Shown one piece after another: positions 25,510-38,243 of a DNA stretch of 64,000 nucleotides; positions within the stretch are counted from its first letter, which is position 1, and each line of letters starts with the position of its first letter. The DNA is from Taenia hydatigena. Taxonomy: Eukaryota; Platyhelminthes; Cestoda; Cyclophyllidea; Taeniidae. The stretch lies in assembly GCA_036345935.2 (NCBI GenBank), contig JADWOT020000001.1, forward strand, positions 25,003,886 to 25,067,885, in the 5' to 3' direction. The position numbers were made by a program, and so were the translations under genes. The notes under the pieces were generated by a model that saw only the letters and a list, made by a program, of their open reading frames with translations, made no database searches and was not told the origin of the DNA.

Positions 25510-28299
25510 ATCTTCGTGGACACTTAGGAAAAGGTCAACCAGCGATGATGGATGAGTCCTTGCAGGATGGGATGTAAAAGGTAGGTAGCGATGCAGGATT
25601 TAGAGTGCAGTAATAAGCACTATCCTGTTTAGCATGTCGTTAACTTCCTCAGGACTTCATATCGCAATGGTGTTCTCTGTACCCTGAATGGTTCTCGGTC
25701 AGTATCTTGATGGGAAATCTTAGCAAATGATGACGATCGAACTCACTCAAGATAAAGTGTGGAAGATGGATTGCATAAAATGAGGGCTATTGATGGGTAT
25801 CTGATGTGTCAGGCTAAAATGCAAACGTTTTTGCGATTTGTCTATTCAGGTCCTGCCTCCATTTTTACGGCTCCTCTCGCTTAGTAAGAGTAGAGTGAAA
25901 GTTTAGGGCATGATTAGCAAGAGATAGAGTCGGTGGTAAGGTAACGATGATGTTAAAGCCCGCAGCCAAGTTCCCTTATCATCTTTTGGCACAGGTGCTA
26001 TTTTTATCGAATATTCTTCGCCATTTTATTAAATATATTGTTTGATGTCAAAAATAATCTCTTGGTGGTTAGATGTGGATATTGTAGATCTTGGTTGTTG
26101 TGTTCATATTGTTTGGCATGAGGTGACCGTTGATTATGCTTCTTTTAAAGGAAGAACGAATTCTGCTTGTATATGACTAAAAAGTGTTTTTTTCTGTTAA
26201 ATCTTTTTCCATTAGCAATATTGTATGTGGCTTTGGGCACTCGCAACATTCGAGATCATGATAATGTGTGTAATAGATTTGAATGATGCCCCAATTTGTG
26301 TACGGGGAATCAAACCATGACTGTCAAAGCCATCCAAGAAATGAACATGTCATTATGCATTCAATCTGAATTTAATTAGTGTCTAAGGCCCATAAATTTG
26401 CTGCTTGATTTTATTTTTCAATATTTTTACTTTGTCATTCAAATCAGCATATTTGTAACATTTAGGATGTAGGCAGTGCCGCTCGACTGCATTCGTTCAT
26501 CTCTCATCCTTCGCATTGCAAGGAATAGCGTTCAGCCACACTCTCTTCAAAAGATTAACATTATACATGCTTGTGTGAGACTTTAATCTACAACTAATTT
26601 GGTAACGGTGCGACGATACACGTTTCGCCGATTTAACAATTTAACAATTGTGTGAAGGAAAAGGTTTTAAAAACTTGACTTAGAACCTTAGCATGTGGAT
26701 AAGTTTCGATGGCAATTTCAAAATTGATGTATTTTAACTTGCCTCCTCTCCTACTTGCGATGTGTGAGGGAAAAATCCTAGTTTCTATTAGGCAGATGGG
26801 ATGATTGTCTACCTATTGAACCTTTTTGTGACAAGTAGATGTGGATGAAAGCATGTATTAGGTAGTTAATAAATAAAAGAAACTCAGCTAGTTACATGAT
26901 GGCGAATTCAAATTTGGAGTAAATATGGTGTCGACTGTTGTCTTAGCACTATGCAAATATTCGGTGATGCGTAGTGTCGTGGTGGAGTTCTCTGATTCAT
27001 AAGTGGGAATAAAGGGGGTACACATATAGAGATGCCAAAAAATGGTGATGGATGAACTTACGCAAGGTAAGGTGTAGAAGGCGGATGGCGTTGCAGGATT
27101 GGGAATGCAGACCCATTGCACAATGACCTAATTATGATTTGTGGCAGTAGCAAAAATTCATGAGTCTTGCAGCTATTTCGTCTGAGGTTATTTGAGCATA
27201 GCACATGGCGAGTGTGGGCATGCTACACATTCCACTCCAAGCAACGTCAACTTCTAGCGGTAGCCTATCACTAAGTTCAGCGCGCCTTCGCTGCTAAGTG
27301 TAATCAAGTGCGCTACAAATTTGGGCAACTGCAATGCAGCTTTAATCTCAATGTATCGCGTATAGAATTTAATGAAAGCATTCCCGCATCTAGGCAAGGT
27401 GCATAGAGAAAATTAGTACAATGTGGCACTGCCTCTTCTAACGACATAGTTGATTGCTCAGAACCATGATTTTTTACGAGTGATATTGATTAATTTGGAA
27501 TAAGCCTTCTTTCTAATACTACTCCGTGAACTTAAGCAAGTTTATTTTCGCAGCCACAATCGTACCTTGACTTATTTATCCATACATCAACTGGTTGAGT
27601 CAGTAGTGCCCACTAGCCAATGGCTGAGTGTCGAGGGTTACTTTTTTAGTCTAACTAAGCGGAGCATGCATTTAGGCCTTTTAAAAAAACATCGCAAGTC
27701 AATTGTTTTTTTTGTATTCACCTGGAATGCTGTCAATCCAATCGGAGTGATGGGCTTTAAGAGAGGCAACTATGCCCTAAAACTGATGTTCTGCATGAGA
27801 TAAGGGCATGTTAGATATTTTGATGTGTGCTTTTCGTTTAGTTTTGAATTCTGCATAAAATTTTTGACGAGTTCTTTAGGAAATTGAAATATGTAAGAAG
27901 CGAGCATTGCAGGAACTCAGGGAAGAACTTTAGTGATTCATAGAGAGCTCTTTCAACTGCGAAATCTATAGCTCTCTTGTTTGAGGAATGCTAACGGAAT
28001 TTAGGGTGGTAACAAGTGAATCGACCAGTGTGACCATACATCCGTCCGCAGAACAGTAGTCCCTTCATCGCCATAGCTTACCCATTGCAGTGACTCAACG
28101 CAAATGACCCTTTATTTTGTCCACTAGAGAAGCAATAAATTCTAGTTATGTCTACCACCACTAGTACCACCATTGAGCACCGCAAGCGCTAACCATTCTT
28201 CTGCAAATAATCACTTTTTATAATAACGGAGCAGTAATGCACTTATTTTGTGTCTACCAAAATCTAAAAGCTGGTTATCAGATCTTGATCATGGAGCTG
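25510..28299. other. 2.8-kb spacer between S1 and S1b, copy 1 only
   Basis: Absent from copy 2, where S2 runs straight into T2. AT-rich, with short frames only. A motif of about 45-70 bases occurs diverged at 25,540-25,620, 25,738-25,790 and 27,045-27,121 (core resembling GATGCAGGATT or AAGGTGTAGAAGG). No transposon protein or terminal repeat is recognised. Confidence 0.55.
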
Positions 28300-29415
28300 T
28301 TATGCTTAATTAATTATTGTCATTTCATCCTTTGTTTGACTCCTCATCAAAAGCCAATCTTTGAATAGTCCAGCTGTAAATTTGCTAAAAATGGGAGAAG
28401 ATGGGAGGACAAATCACTCTGCGTAGTTAAGACTCCTTCGCACATATCCCTTTAATCGTTGGTGACTGCTATGAGGTAGGTATTGGGTTGAGATGACAAA
28501 AAAGGACGCATAACAAGCTCGAGGATTGTTTCCCTCAAGTCTGCCATTAAAAAAGGAGCAAATTACTCTGACCATTCTATCATCCGAAATATGACCCATT
28601 TCAGTGAATAACCAGACGACTATCAAACAATAACTGGTGCGGTTACTCATAGATATCATTCCAATGATCTAGATAAACTGCTCATGCTGCACTATCAAAA
28701 AGCATAGCCAAGGACTACTTGAACAAGATTCATCGCCTGGCTTGAAAGATTAAAACGAGTAAAGTAGGCCAGAACAGTTTCGCAATTCTTGATTATTTTG
28801 TAAACAACACGATGAAGAATAGTTGGATGGAGTGCAAGGGTAGTCCAGGTATCGCTTTTCGACCAATATGTCTGAGAGGGGCTATCTACTGCGTTCGTTA
28901 CTTGTCTAACTCTCAGTATAGGATAGTAAGGCTTGGTTAAGCACATGGTCACTGCTGAGTAGGCTAACCAGTAGCCGCAAGTCCCTTCCTTTCCGCTGAT
29001 TACGCAAATTCTGCTAAAGTGAGGTCCTTTCATTCCAAAGGATAGTCGTGTGGCACTACAACCTGCTCAAAAACAGCTGGTCTTTTACTATGTTAGCAGA
29101 TGTTTATTTGTTTAGTTTATTCGTCTTTGCACCCATTGCTAGTTAGTACGTATGGGGAGACCACATTCCATCCATTAGGTCGGCTTAAATCAGCACAGTA
29201 TTACACGAAGCAGCACTACGCAGAGCAAGGCAGAGCAAAGCAGCTCAGTGGCGGTCATCAAGAAGTGGGATACGATGGACAGGGCGGAAGGAGAAAGGAA
29301 TAAGGGAGTAAAGAGACGCAAACTTGGTCGGCAGTGTCCTGTAATGCACAACCCATCTCGCATGGTGGTGCCTCGTGTAATCTTGAAGTAGGCAGTAGCA
29401 ACTCTTCGTGGATCT
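28300..29415. repeat. Block S1b, second S copy in unit 1
   Basis: Matches S1 and S2; it is the copy that is contiguous with block T1. The first 70-100 bases are the most diverged part, and the remainder is almost identical to S1. Confidence 0.85.
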
Positions 29416-32400
29416 GAACCTCCAACAACTGCATTTATCTGTCTCTTGTCTTCTCTGCTCTTACCATCGTATGGTCAGTGGAATTTGTATACTTTACCCC
29501 TCCTGCTCTCCTCTCCATCAATCTCGTTCTTTATATGGGTTACTTTGATGCCATCTCTTCATCCTTCACTACTGAGGCCTGGTTGCTTCAATTCTCCTTG
29601 ATGCCCTGCTTTGCTAGAATGTCTGGTGATATCTCACTAAATACGGAGGGTATGAGCGTCTCAGATGTTGTCGATGGTGGCGTCTAAAATAGTGCTATTG
29701 ATGCCGTCATTGTTGCAACACCACGAGTGAACTCGAGATCAATCTCCTGACCCAGGTATTGATGAATATTTGTTTGCTTAAAACTCGGACTAGAGCATCA
29801 CACCCTGCACGAATGACACGCATGCTTCAGTCTATTGGTAATGTTAAGACATATTTTGGCAAAATCCTAAGATTAATTGAAAAGAGAAATAGAGTTGAAG
29901 TCACAGGTGTTAACTTTAAATTAGCAGAAAGAACATGGTTACGAATGGGGAGATTGTATAGTCATACGCTTAAATGTGCATGCATTTCAGTTGCTGCAGT
30001 TGATGTCCTCCCTGCATGGTGGCTTTCAAGTCGTGCTGGTAAATTCTTAGCCCTTCTATTTATTTTGGTTAGCACTCTATTTTGCCACACTGCTTTGACT
30101 TACTGCGTTCGTTAAAAGGATAAGGGATGCTTAAAACTACCCAAATACACAGTGGCGTAGTGCAAATCAAGTTGCAAAGCATAAGACGAAATGCTGCGAT
30201 TTTGTGCTCCCTTTTTGACATTTCGAATTTGCCAAGAACACGATTGGATGAATGCAAAATTAAGAAAATCGAATTCGACTTATGCGCCTAACGTCCTCCT
30301 TGCTGCTGACTAATCTGCGCTAGTCGGCCTATTCAATATTGACCAATACGAACATCTGTTCCAAAGCGGCAAAGGATTGGTTGGCTAGTCGAAAGGAATC
30401 GATGAGATGCAGCGCACTCGCGCACACAACTTCATTTTAGAGCAGTCGATGTGCGGGAGAGCCACTAGACACCTCATCGGTAGCGGTGGCAAGTATAACC
30501 ACTCATCAATTATCCTTTTCCGCGTGCAGCTAATGCAAGAATCTTCCTCTGCAGGTTGATGCAACCATGACGTCCCAATTTCAGAGGGTCCATAAAACCA
30601 CACCGACTCACTTCTGCATTGGGAATGGGTGGTTTGCGTGGCGAACAATTTGTACATTTATGGCAGTTTCCTGATTGATACCATCCCTGTCCACCTTAAT
30701 CGATTCGAGTTCTTTTTGAAACGGTTAAGGAAATTCTTTGCATCTGCGACATTAAAGCCGTCAATGTCTCCACAGGTCTTTAAACCAATGCTGTCCATGC
30801 ACTCATTACTTTTACTTTACTTGAGTCTGCGGTGCATCCCCCATGCTGCTCTAAGTAACTCATTCTTTTTTTTCGTTTTTACCAAGTCTATGTGTATTGA
30901 CTAAACTTAAAGTGCCTGACTGAGTCGAGTTTAGCATGCCTAAACTAATGTTCAAGCCATTCAATGAAGCAGTCGATAGGTGAGGTAATTGTACAGCCTT
31001 GTGTCTGACAAATCGCCTTCCCTGAGACATCTTGAGTGCCCTTACCATTTTGCAGTTTTCTATGCGCAAAAAGGAAGACTTCGATGCGGAACAGTAGTTT
31101 GTGTTCTTATTGCCCAAACTTACCTGTGAGTAATAACGATTTCAATAGAGCGGCAGTAAGTCACCCCATTTTCTTTGCCGTAACTTTGGTGCTTTTCAAG
31201 TGCCCAGTATGCAGGGCCGTCCTGTATCTAAACAACCGACTTTGCCCTATCAGAGTAAACCGATACTTGAGTGGTGGGTGTGGCTCACCATTAGATGGAT
31301 TTACTCCACCGTATCTCCAATGATCTACAATTGCAATGCCCAGTATCAGGTTATCTTAATCATCGCTGGGCTAAGATAGGGAAGCAAGACTGCCTCTTTT
31401 TGCCCTATTCCTTCCAATCCTCCTCGTACTCGCCGCCTACCTTGAGCTTGCCTTCACTTGGTAAAAGAATGATCGACCCTGCCTGACAATGTTATACATC
31501 TCATCTGCTTCCTCGTTTGCTGCCTTTGAACCGATGTTTTGGTGCGGCGCGTATGCTTTTACTTTTGCTATTGCGTCATTATTATTTTTGTTTCTAGGGC
31601 AATGCAACATCTGGATTTTGTACCTCACTGCTATAAAGCTGGTGGCAATGCGGGAAATATTTTATGGGCTCATTGAAAAAGAGGACGATGAAGGGGAGAA
31701 AGCCTGGATATGGTAAGACTAGGACCCACTGGGTCCACTTCCACTTTGTATTTGCTGCTCTTTGATAGTGTTCTGCGCTTCATGTTTGTGAAACCACGCA
31801 CTCTTTCTCTGCAGTCAGTCCAAAACTTTTAGTTTGCTTCATATCAGCCCCATGGGCTGTTTCAAATTTGCTCCTGTGTTGAAAGCATAATATTCAATCA
31901 AAGTAGGTAAATTGAGCACATAGTCACAAATTCGGCATGCCTTTATTTTAAAGTCAGCAGTGGTTGGGAAAAAGCCCTCCAAATAATAATTTATGCGGCT
32001 TTACTACTTGCCATTGGCATCGGAGTCATGAGGGGCGCAGAATTGTACCATGGTCACGCCGCTATTCCACACATAAATAGATGCGATGCAGGTGTAGAGT
32101 ACCAGTTCTAGCTCTCTCATCGCGGGTTGGCGCCGTGAGCTTCATCATTACATGCTTAATCATCCAAGCCCAAAAAGCCTAACATTTGTTCACTTTTTGA
32201 ATCAGTGCTGCATTGCAATAGAGCGGGTGTCAAGCGTGTCAGTTTGCAAGAGTGAACTTAGCATTTGATCGATACTGACAATACTAAGTCAATGGACCAT
32301 TCTTACTGGCTAGCAACCTAGCCTCAATGGAGCGGCTGCTTATTAAAATTAAGTTAATGTATAAGTGCATTCGTGAATCACAAATCCTTTTACCAACGCT

Positions 32401-32570
32401 CTTTTAATTCTAACTTCGTGCAGTGTGCAAGCCCCATCACATACGCCAGCCGCGTGCGTAACTGCGTCCAACTAACACGTCAACAAATCAATTGCATTAA
32501 GCGCTCATCTTTTCATTTGTGATTCTTTAAATTAAGTAATTATTAATCTGATTTCACGGTCATTGGCAAT
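29416..32570. repeat. Block T1, duplicate of about 42,215-45,330
   Basis: Matches T2 at roughly 95-98% by eye with several indels, and matches T3 (60.06-64.0 kb) at much lower similarity. It is truncated by the assembly gap: T2 and T3 continue with homologous sequence beyond the point where T1 meets the Ns. It holds minus-strand remnants of a small Cys-patterned ORF and of a conserved 28-residue segment. Confidence 0.88.
30657..30857 (-). pseudogene. Frameshifted copy of the T-block Cys-patterned ORF
   Basis: Counterpart of the 66-residue ORF at 43,496-43,696. T1 has two TTTAC units at 30,811-30,820 where T2 has one. This 5-base duplication shifts the frame inside the cysteine motif, so the reading frame is broken here. 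Coordinates are transferred by alignment from T2 and are approximate. Confidence 0.5.
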
Positions 32571-32670
32571 NNNNNNNNNNNNNNNNNNNNNNNNNNNNNN
32601 NNNNNNNNNNNNNNNNNNNNNNNNNNNNNNNNNNNNNNNNNNNNNNNNNNNNNNNNNNNNNNNNNNNNNN
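32571..32670. other. Assembly gap (100 N)
   Basis: Exactly 100 unknown bases, the usual placeholder for a gap of unestimated size. The left side ends inside block T and the right side begins inside block Q, so the gap sits at the junction between two array units. Confidence 0.95.
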
Positions 32671-35600
32671 AACAGTCGTCTGTTGAGTCCATCAAAATGC
32701 AAAGCTATATACTTGGGAAATGTCCACGATATGTGCTTGTTTGAATGAGAAGGATTTGTGTACCGTTCCCTTAATTTCTGTTTGCCCATTGCCATGTGTC
32801 TTTACACACAAGTATCGTATTGTTACCAGAGGAATGGCTAGCAAAATAAGCTGCTAAAAGTTGGAGAACTTTTGGAAAGGAATAAGTCAACCATGTTAGA
32901 AAGCGACTTATAGGGAAGTGGACCTATTTTGAATCCAGCTATTTGCATGTTGCGCGCAAGCAGTGCAGATGTCATAGCAAAGTAGGTGGTTAAGATTCCA
33001 AAAGTAATGGCATCACGTTTTAGGACAGTGTTTGAGTTTGACGAGATCAGCAGAGATTGTTAGTGCAATTAAGTGAACTTGTGAATATTAGTCGTACGTC
33101 AGTGGATCTGCAATTTCGAGCCATGTAAAATGACAATATCTTGAGAACCCGGATTCTAAAGCACGTGGATGGGTCATTTGACTTAACCTCATTTATCAAA
33201 TCACCTCACCATTTCACAATGTACTTGGCATCCCAATGATCTTGGATTGCGTACAGCTATCTACCCATGGATCTATTTATAAAGGAGATGGAGCCGACTT
33301 TCTACACTAATGATATTGCAACGGACATCACTGCAAAATTTGCAGCTGGCCTAAGTTGGGCAGAAATCATGGCACCTTGATCCATTTTACTAGCTTCTTC
33401 AAGGTGCGCTGAATCAAGGTTTCCTAATTTACTTTTGATTGATCAAGCAAATCTTGTCTTCCGCTGGAGTAATCTGGTTCCATTTTACGCAGTAATCCGG
33501 TTTGTGTAGCATAATCTCAGTAGTGTTAGACGCTGAGAAAAACAAATCGAATTAGGCAAGTTCTTGTCGGACTCGTTTACTGCTTCCTTTCGTGTCCATT
33601 GCGTGCAAAATCTTTAAATAACATTATTTGAAACATCGTGACATCTATTACATCACTGCTTAAAAACAGAACTCTAGATCCACGCGAAATCTGCCGCTTA
33701 TTAATTTATCTGTCTGTATCAAACTGTGTAGCTCCGATGCTTTATTTGCACTTTGACCATGGTGGCACAGAGGTCACGCAGTTTCGCCACACTGCCATTC
33801 AGTAAAACTTGACTCTCTAAAAGTAGCCCATTTTGAGCCTAATTTTACCTATTCCTTATTTCTTACGACTTTGTTTCTACATTCCTTCGATTCCACGGCA
33901 TGCATTTCATCTTAAAATAAAATCTTTGGCATTCTTGAATGAAATCTTTGATCGGTCGCCTTAAAACAGAGAAATAGTGCATTTCATGCTACCCGTGGAC
34001 CCAGGCGGGTTCGTCTACACCTCAAGCATCATTCCTCAATTGAAAATCGGGTGCATTCTTTCGAACTCATCTCAGTAAATGTAAAGTCAAGTTAATCAAT
34101 TGCATTACCAAATTCTATCAGCAAATCAGCATTCTTCTATAATAGACCTAGCAAAGGACTTTCACACTTCCATATCGTTTCCAAGGGGGCATTTGTCAGC
34201 ATCTACGACATTGCACTCTCATACCTGAAATGGCACTCACAAATGGCGTTCAGAGCTTTGCGTCAGGAGTAAAGTGAAGTAATTCCACCGAATGCAGGAC
34301 AGCTTGACAGCTGACAGCTCAGTGTTGCTAAAGTGAAGTGCTGGACGACCGAACGGCACATCTTCGTCATTAAGCTATGTTAGAAAGCAATGGCCATATA
34401 GTAGCAATAACTTAGCCTTTTGTGAGAAATAGGCTCGAACCAATGATTTAGCCCCATTATATATTAAGGGATTATTTAAGGATACAGAAAGACCAGAACA
34501 AGCCATTTTTTCACACAGCCCAAGAACAGTTCGTGAGATCATAGCATGGAGCCAACTGACACAAATTCGCCACGGTAGTCGAGAACTGAACATTTTGAGA
34601 AGCCCCCTATAAATTTTTCTCAATAAGACTTGCAACCACACGCTTGCAGTGTTCAGCCAGCTGAAGCATCAAAGCCCACTGACCACGCACAGCATCTTGC
34701 GATCGTGAAAATATATTTGCAACCATCAAGTAGCTGATGATCTAGCGAAAGATTTTGTCTCCAGCAATGGGCTCATTGTCATCTCAATGGTTTGATTAAG
34801 CGGGAAGGTTGTTGCATGTGCTGCTTAGAAATCCACTAGTGACTGGTAAGAAGCAAATCCACTTACAATGTGACACTGTTTGGTAGGGACTTAAGGCAGA
34901 AGTCATTATTGTTTGCCCATTCTTTTTCAGAAATACGGGTGATTGGGCTTTGGAAAGTAGTAGAGCGCCCACCCACGGCATGATAGTCCACTTCTATATC
35001 TATCTTGCATGATATGCATGGATCAACATAAAATTTAGAGCCGCACAGCGAAACATGCTTCGTGCTTTCAGTACGGGATGATCTTTACATAACAAATGCC
35101 GGTAAGCGGCATGTTTGCGAGGTTAAAGACATGCACTTTCCTCGTTCCTTGTTTGCATGATGTGATAGTGATATGCCATCCTCGAAGCAAAGGTAAGTTT
35201 GCATTCGACTCTACTATGCATTAATCAAATACCTTGTAATTAAAACAGCGCGATGTGCATGATGAAATGTTCTTGTAGGCCTACTTTCTTTGCCAATGGT
35301 ACGCGTTTTCAAAAATTATTGCTGCCAGAAGGGATCAAGTGGAGGCGAGTTATGTTAAATAGGACCAGGGTGTCTGCGTATACAAATTGGTGTGATTGCG
35401 AAAGGCAAACTTTGTGATCCACCTACTACTGATGCTGAAGCCCTTACGTTGATAATCAAATGGTGAGAGACCTAACAGATTGGCTGACTCGCCGCTAGAC
35501 TTTGCAGTGTATCACAACAAGAATGCTCTTTTGCATTGCCTTTGAAATTACTAGTGGTTTTGTACAGAGCGTCACCTAACACATAATCCTAGTGCGATTC

Positions 35601-38243
35601 AGTCTACACAAACTGGCCTTATACGTCTGCTACATAAACAGGTGTAGAAAATTTAGTTCCTAATGGCCATTATTCCCTTTAGCAACAACCAGTAGTTTTT
35701 AGGAAGAAGTCGATAGCTGCATTCATTCAAAACTGTGGATGCAACCTCTCCTTTAGGACATCCAAACAAAAAGTGATTTTATCCATTGCTGCGGTTCCTT
35801 CTGTAGTAGAAGTCTACCAAGTAACTTACGCGAAATCGGGCTTGGCGCCATTCGGAATTGACGCGTGGAAAGCGTCTTGTCTGCTTTTCGTGACACCACA
35901 TTCGGCTGATCAAAGTTGTTATTACAGTGGCTTTGGATGGCATATAAATGAAGAAATAAACGTCCAGCCTTATTGGTGGGGTTCATCAAAAGACGCTGGA
36001 TGCATTTAATTCTACAGCAGGCAGTGTCTGGTAAAATTTTCAGGTTACAAACGGAAGGTAAGTAGTTCGATTCACTGCAGTCAGCAAAGCAAGCGATGAA
36101 TGTCTGCAGGCGTCATTCTTATCAAAATATGAATATTAGACCCAAGGTGCTGACTTCCAGCACTGATGCGGCGGGATAGAAGCCGGGCGCAATAGAAGCA
36201 AGCTAAAATTCTGCCAGGAAAAATTGCAAGTTTCTACCTGACCGGCTGCAATTACGTAGCAGAAGAGACCGCGCACCTATTCATGGTGGCTTTACCAATG
36301 CGAGCCAATTTTTTTGTCATTTCCGTACGAGCTTGTCCATATAGATTCACATTTGCTCCTTGCCACTTACTTTCCTTCGGTTGGCTTAATGCCTGTAAGC
36401 CACTGCTCATTTTTAAAGGAAACAGCGACTGTCAAACCACCCTCCTGATGTAGTTAAATATCAACATTTGTGAGAATGTCGCTGGTAGAGAGGTATTAAC
36501 TGAAATGATTTGTGGCTCAAACCTGTGATTGGAATAGATTTCAACGTCCACCTTTAGTTAGGCGGTAGGAAGCGAGGTGACTGCTGCCGTGTTTCAGCAT
36601 TCCAAATGAGCAAGATGAAGCAGCTTTGTGCCCGGCAGCCAAAAAATTCCGCCACACTGAATTTGTCTGGAAATTTTTGCGGATGGAATGCACACGTGGC
36701 TTGATTGACGTATAATCTTTAACATTTTCGCTTACGGAGATCTCGTCAATTTAAGCCTGTGGACGGCATTTTTGACCTTAAGGTGGCTACACTGTCTACT
36801 ATGAGCAGAAGGCTGAAAATAATCTTATTATTTGCACAGCGTGGGGAGGGGAGCAGGATATAAGTTGCTTTTTAAGCTAGATGCAGGCATCGCTTACTTA
36901 TTACAATGAGGTGCATGTGAAACTAGGAGTTTTTATCTGACCCTTTCTCTGCCAACTGCGTTAAGTTTAGTATTCCTCAAAGGAATCTCTACCAGACATT
37001 CAAACTGTTACAGCGCACAAAATAAAAGCATGTCAAGATTTGGCTTTACAATAGCACAAAATTGCCAAGAAATTTATGAATAATGATAGCTTTAAAGTCG
37101 ATGGCTTTATGAGAAGCGTGTGACAGAGAAAGTGTTTATAGATGTAAGGGTTTTCAAAGTTGTTGAGGGTCGTAGCGAGTGAAAATACAAGGCAAAGGAC
37201 AACAAGGAAATAGCTAGTGCGTTCCTAGCAAAGTGACTTACTTGGACGAAGTCCGTGAATAACAGAAGGCTTAATTACTTGAAGTTATGCTTAAGAGTTT
37301 TAAGGGAAGGTTCATTACCGCACTCGTACAAGTGAGTGTTAAGTGGGATGCTTTGGTTCCCACAGAGAGATGAACAGGGACACGGTATGTCCTGGTCCAA
37401 TGTCACATCCAAGAGTGCCAAAGTGCTGAAAAGGCCCTGATTAAATTAGCTCACTTACATTGCTCTGGTTGCAGTATTTTGAGGCAGATATTACTGCTTT
37501 GGAATTCCGTCTTTTCCGCTTACCTAGTCAACAAAGTAGGGCCACATTCCAACCCATTTAAAACCAACCCCTACACTGACTGTCCACTAGGCAGGTGCTT
37601 CCAGGCATAATCTGGCTTTGAATAAAATGAAGTAGAGCATATATTTGGAATAAGAAAAGACACGCAAAGCTGAATCGGCTTGAGGCCATAGTATTGCAAA
37701 ACTGTTGCATCTATCAAGGTGGAAGGTTTGATTTAGCCTTAATGCATACCAAATTAGTTGGAAGCATGCTGAAAGCTACGTGGAGACGAATGAACGTGCC
37801 TGTTAGCAGGCACTATTTGGGCAGGTTAACTCAAAAATTACATAAATCAGGCCACCTTGCCGAATTTAACCCATTCTAGTAAGCAACGCCTCGAAAATTT
37901 AGCTGCGAAACGGCAGGCAGAGCAAAAAGCGGCAAACTACTGCAAAGGTAATCCAAGTTGGCTTAAAATGCAAGACACAAAGCACTTCGATAGAGGACAA
38001 AATTCAGATCAAAAAATTAATAAGCAAAAAGGGAAGTGAAGGGAAAATGAGGTAGATTGACAGTACAAATACGCGAAAGATTAAATATGACCGCAAATAA
38101 AAGTAAAAAGGTGATGCATGCACAAGGGATCACATGGAATTCCTCAAAGTGGCATTGAGTTCGTACATATGCATAACAGAATTCAAGCAAATGCAAAAAG
38201 CTAAAAGAAGCTAGAAAAAGGCGTCAAATATGAAAGGAGCACA
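32671..38243. repeat. Block Q2, duplicate of Q1
   Basis: Begins immediately after the gap with sequence equal to position 13,068 onward, and continues to the Q2/R2 joint at 38,241-38,243. Small indels separate it from Q1, for example about 11 extra bases near 35,585. No convincing gene; the 60-codon frame at 37,857-38,039 contains the candidate small exon described for Q1. Confidence 0.88.

Noticed and set aside
32532..32795. ORFs spanning the N gap on both strands
   Set aside because: They exist only because N codons are read as X.
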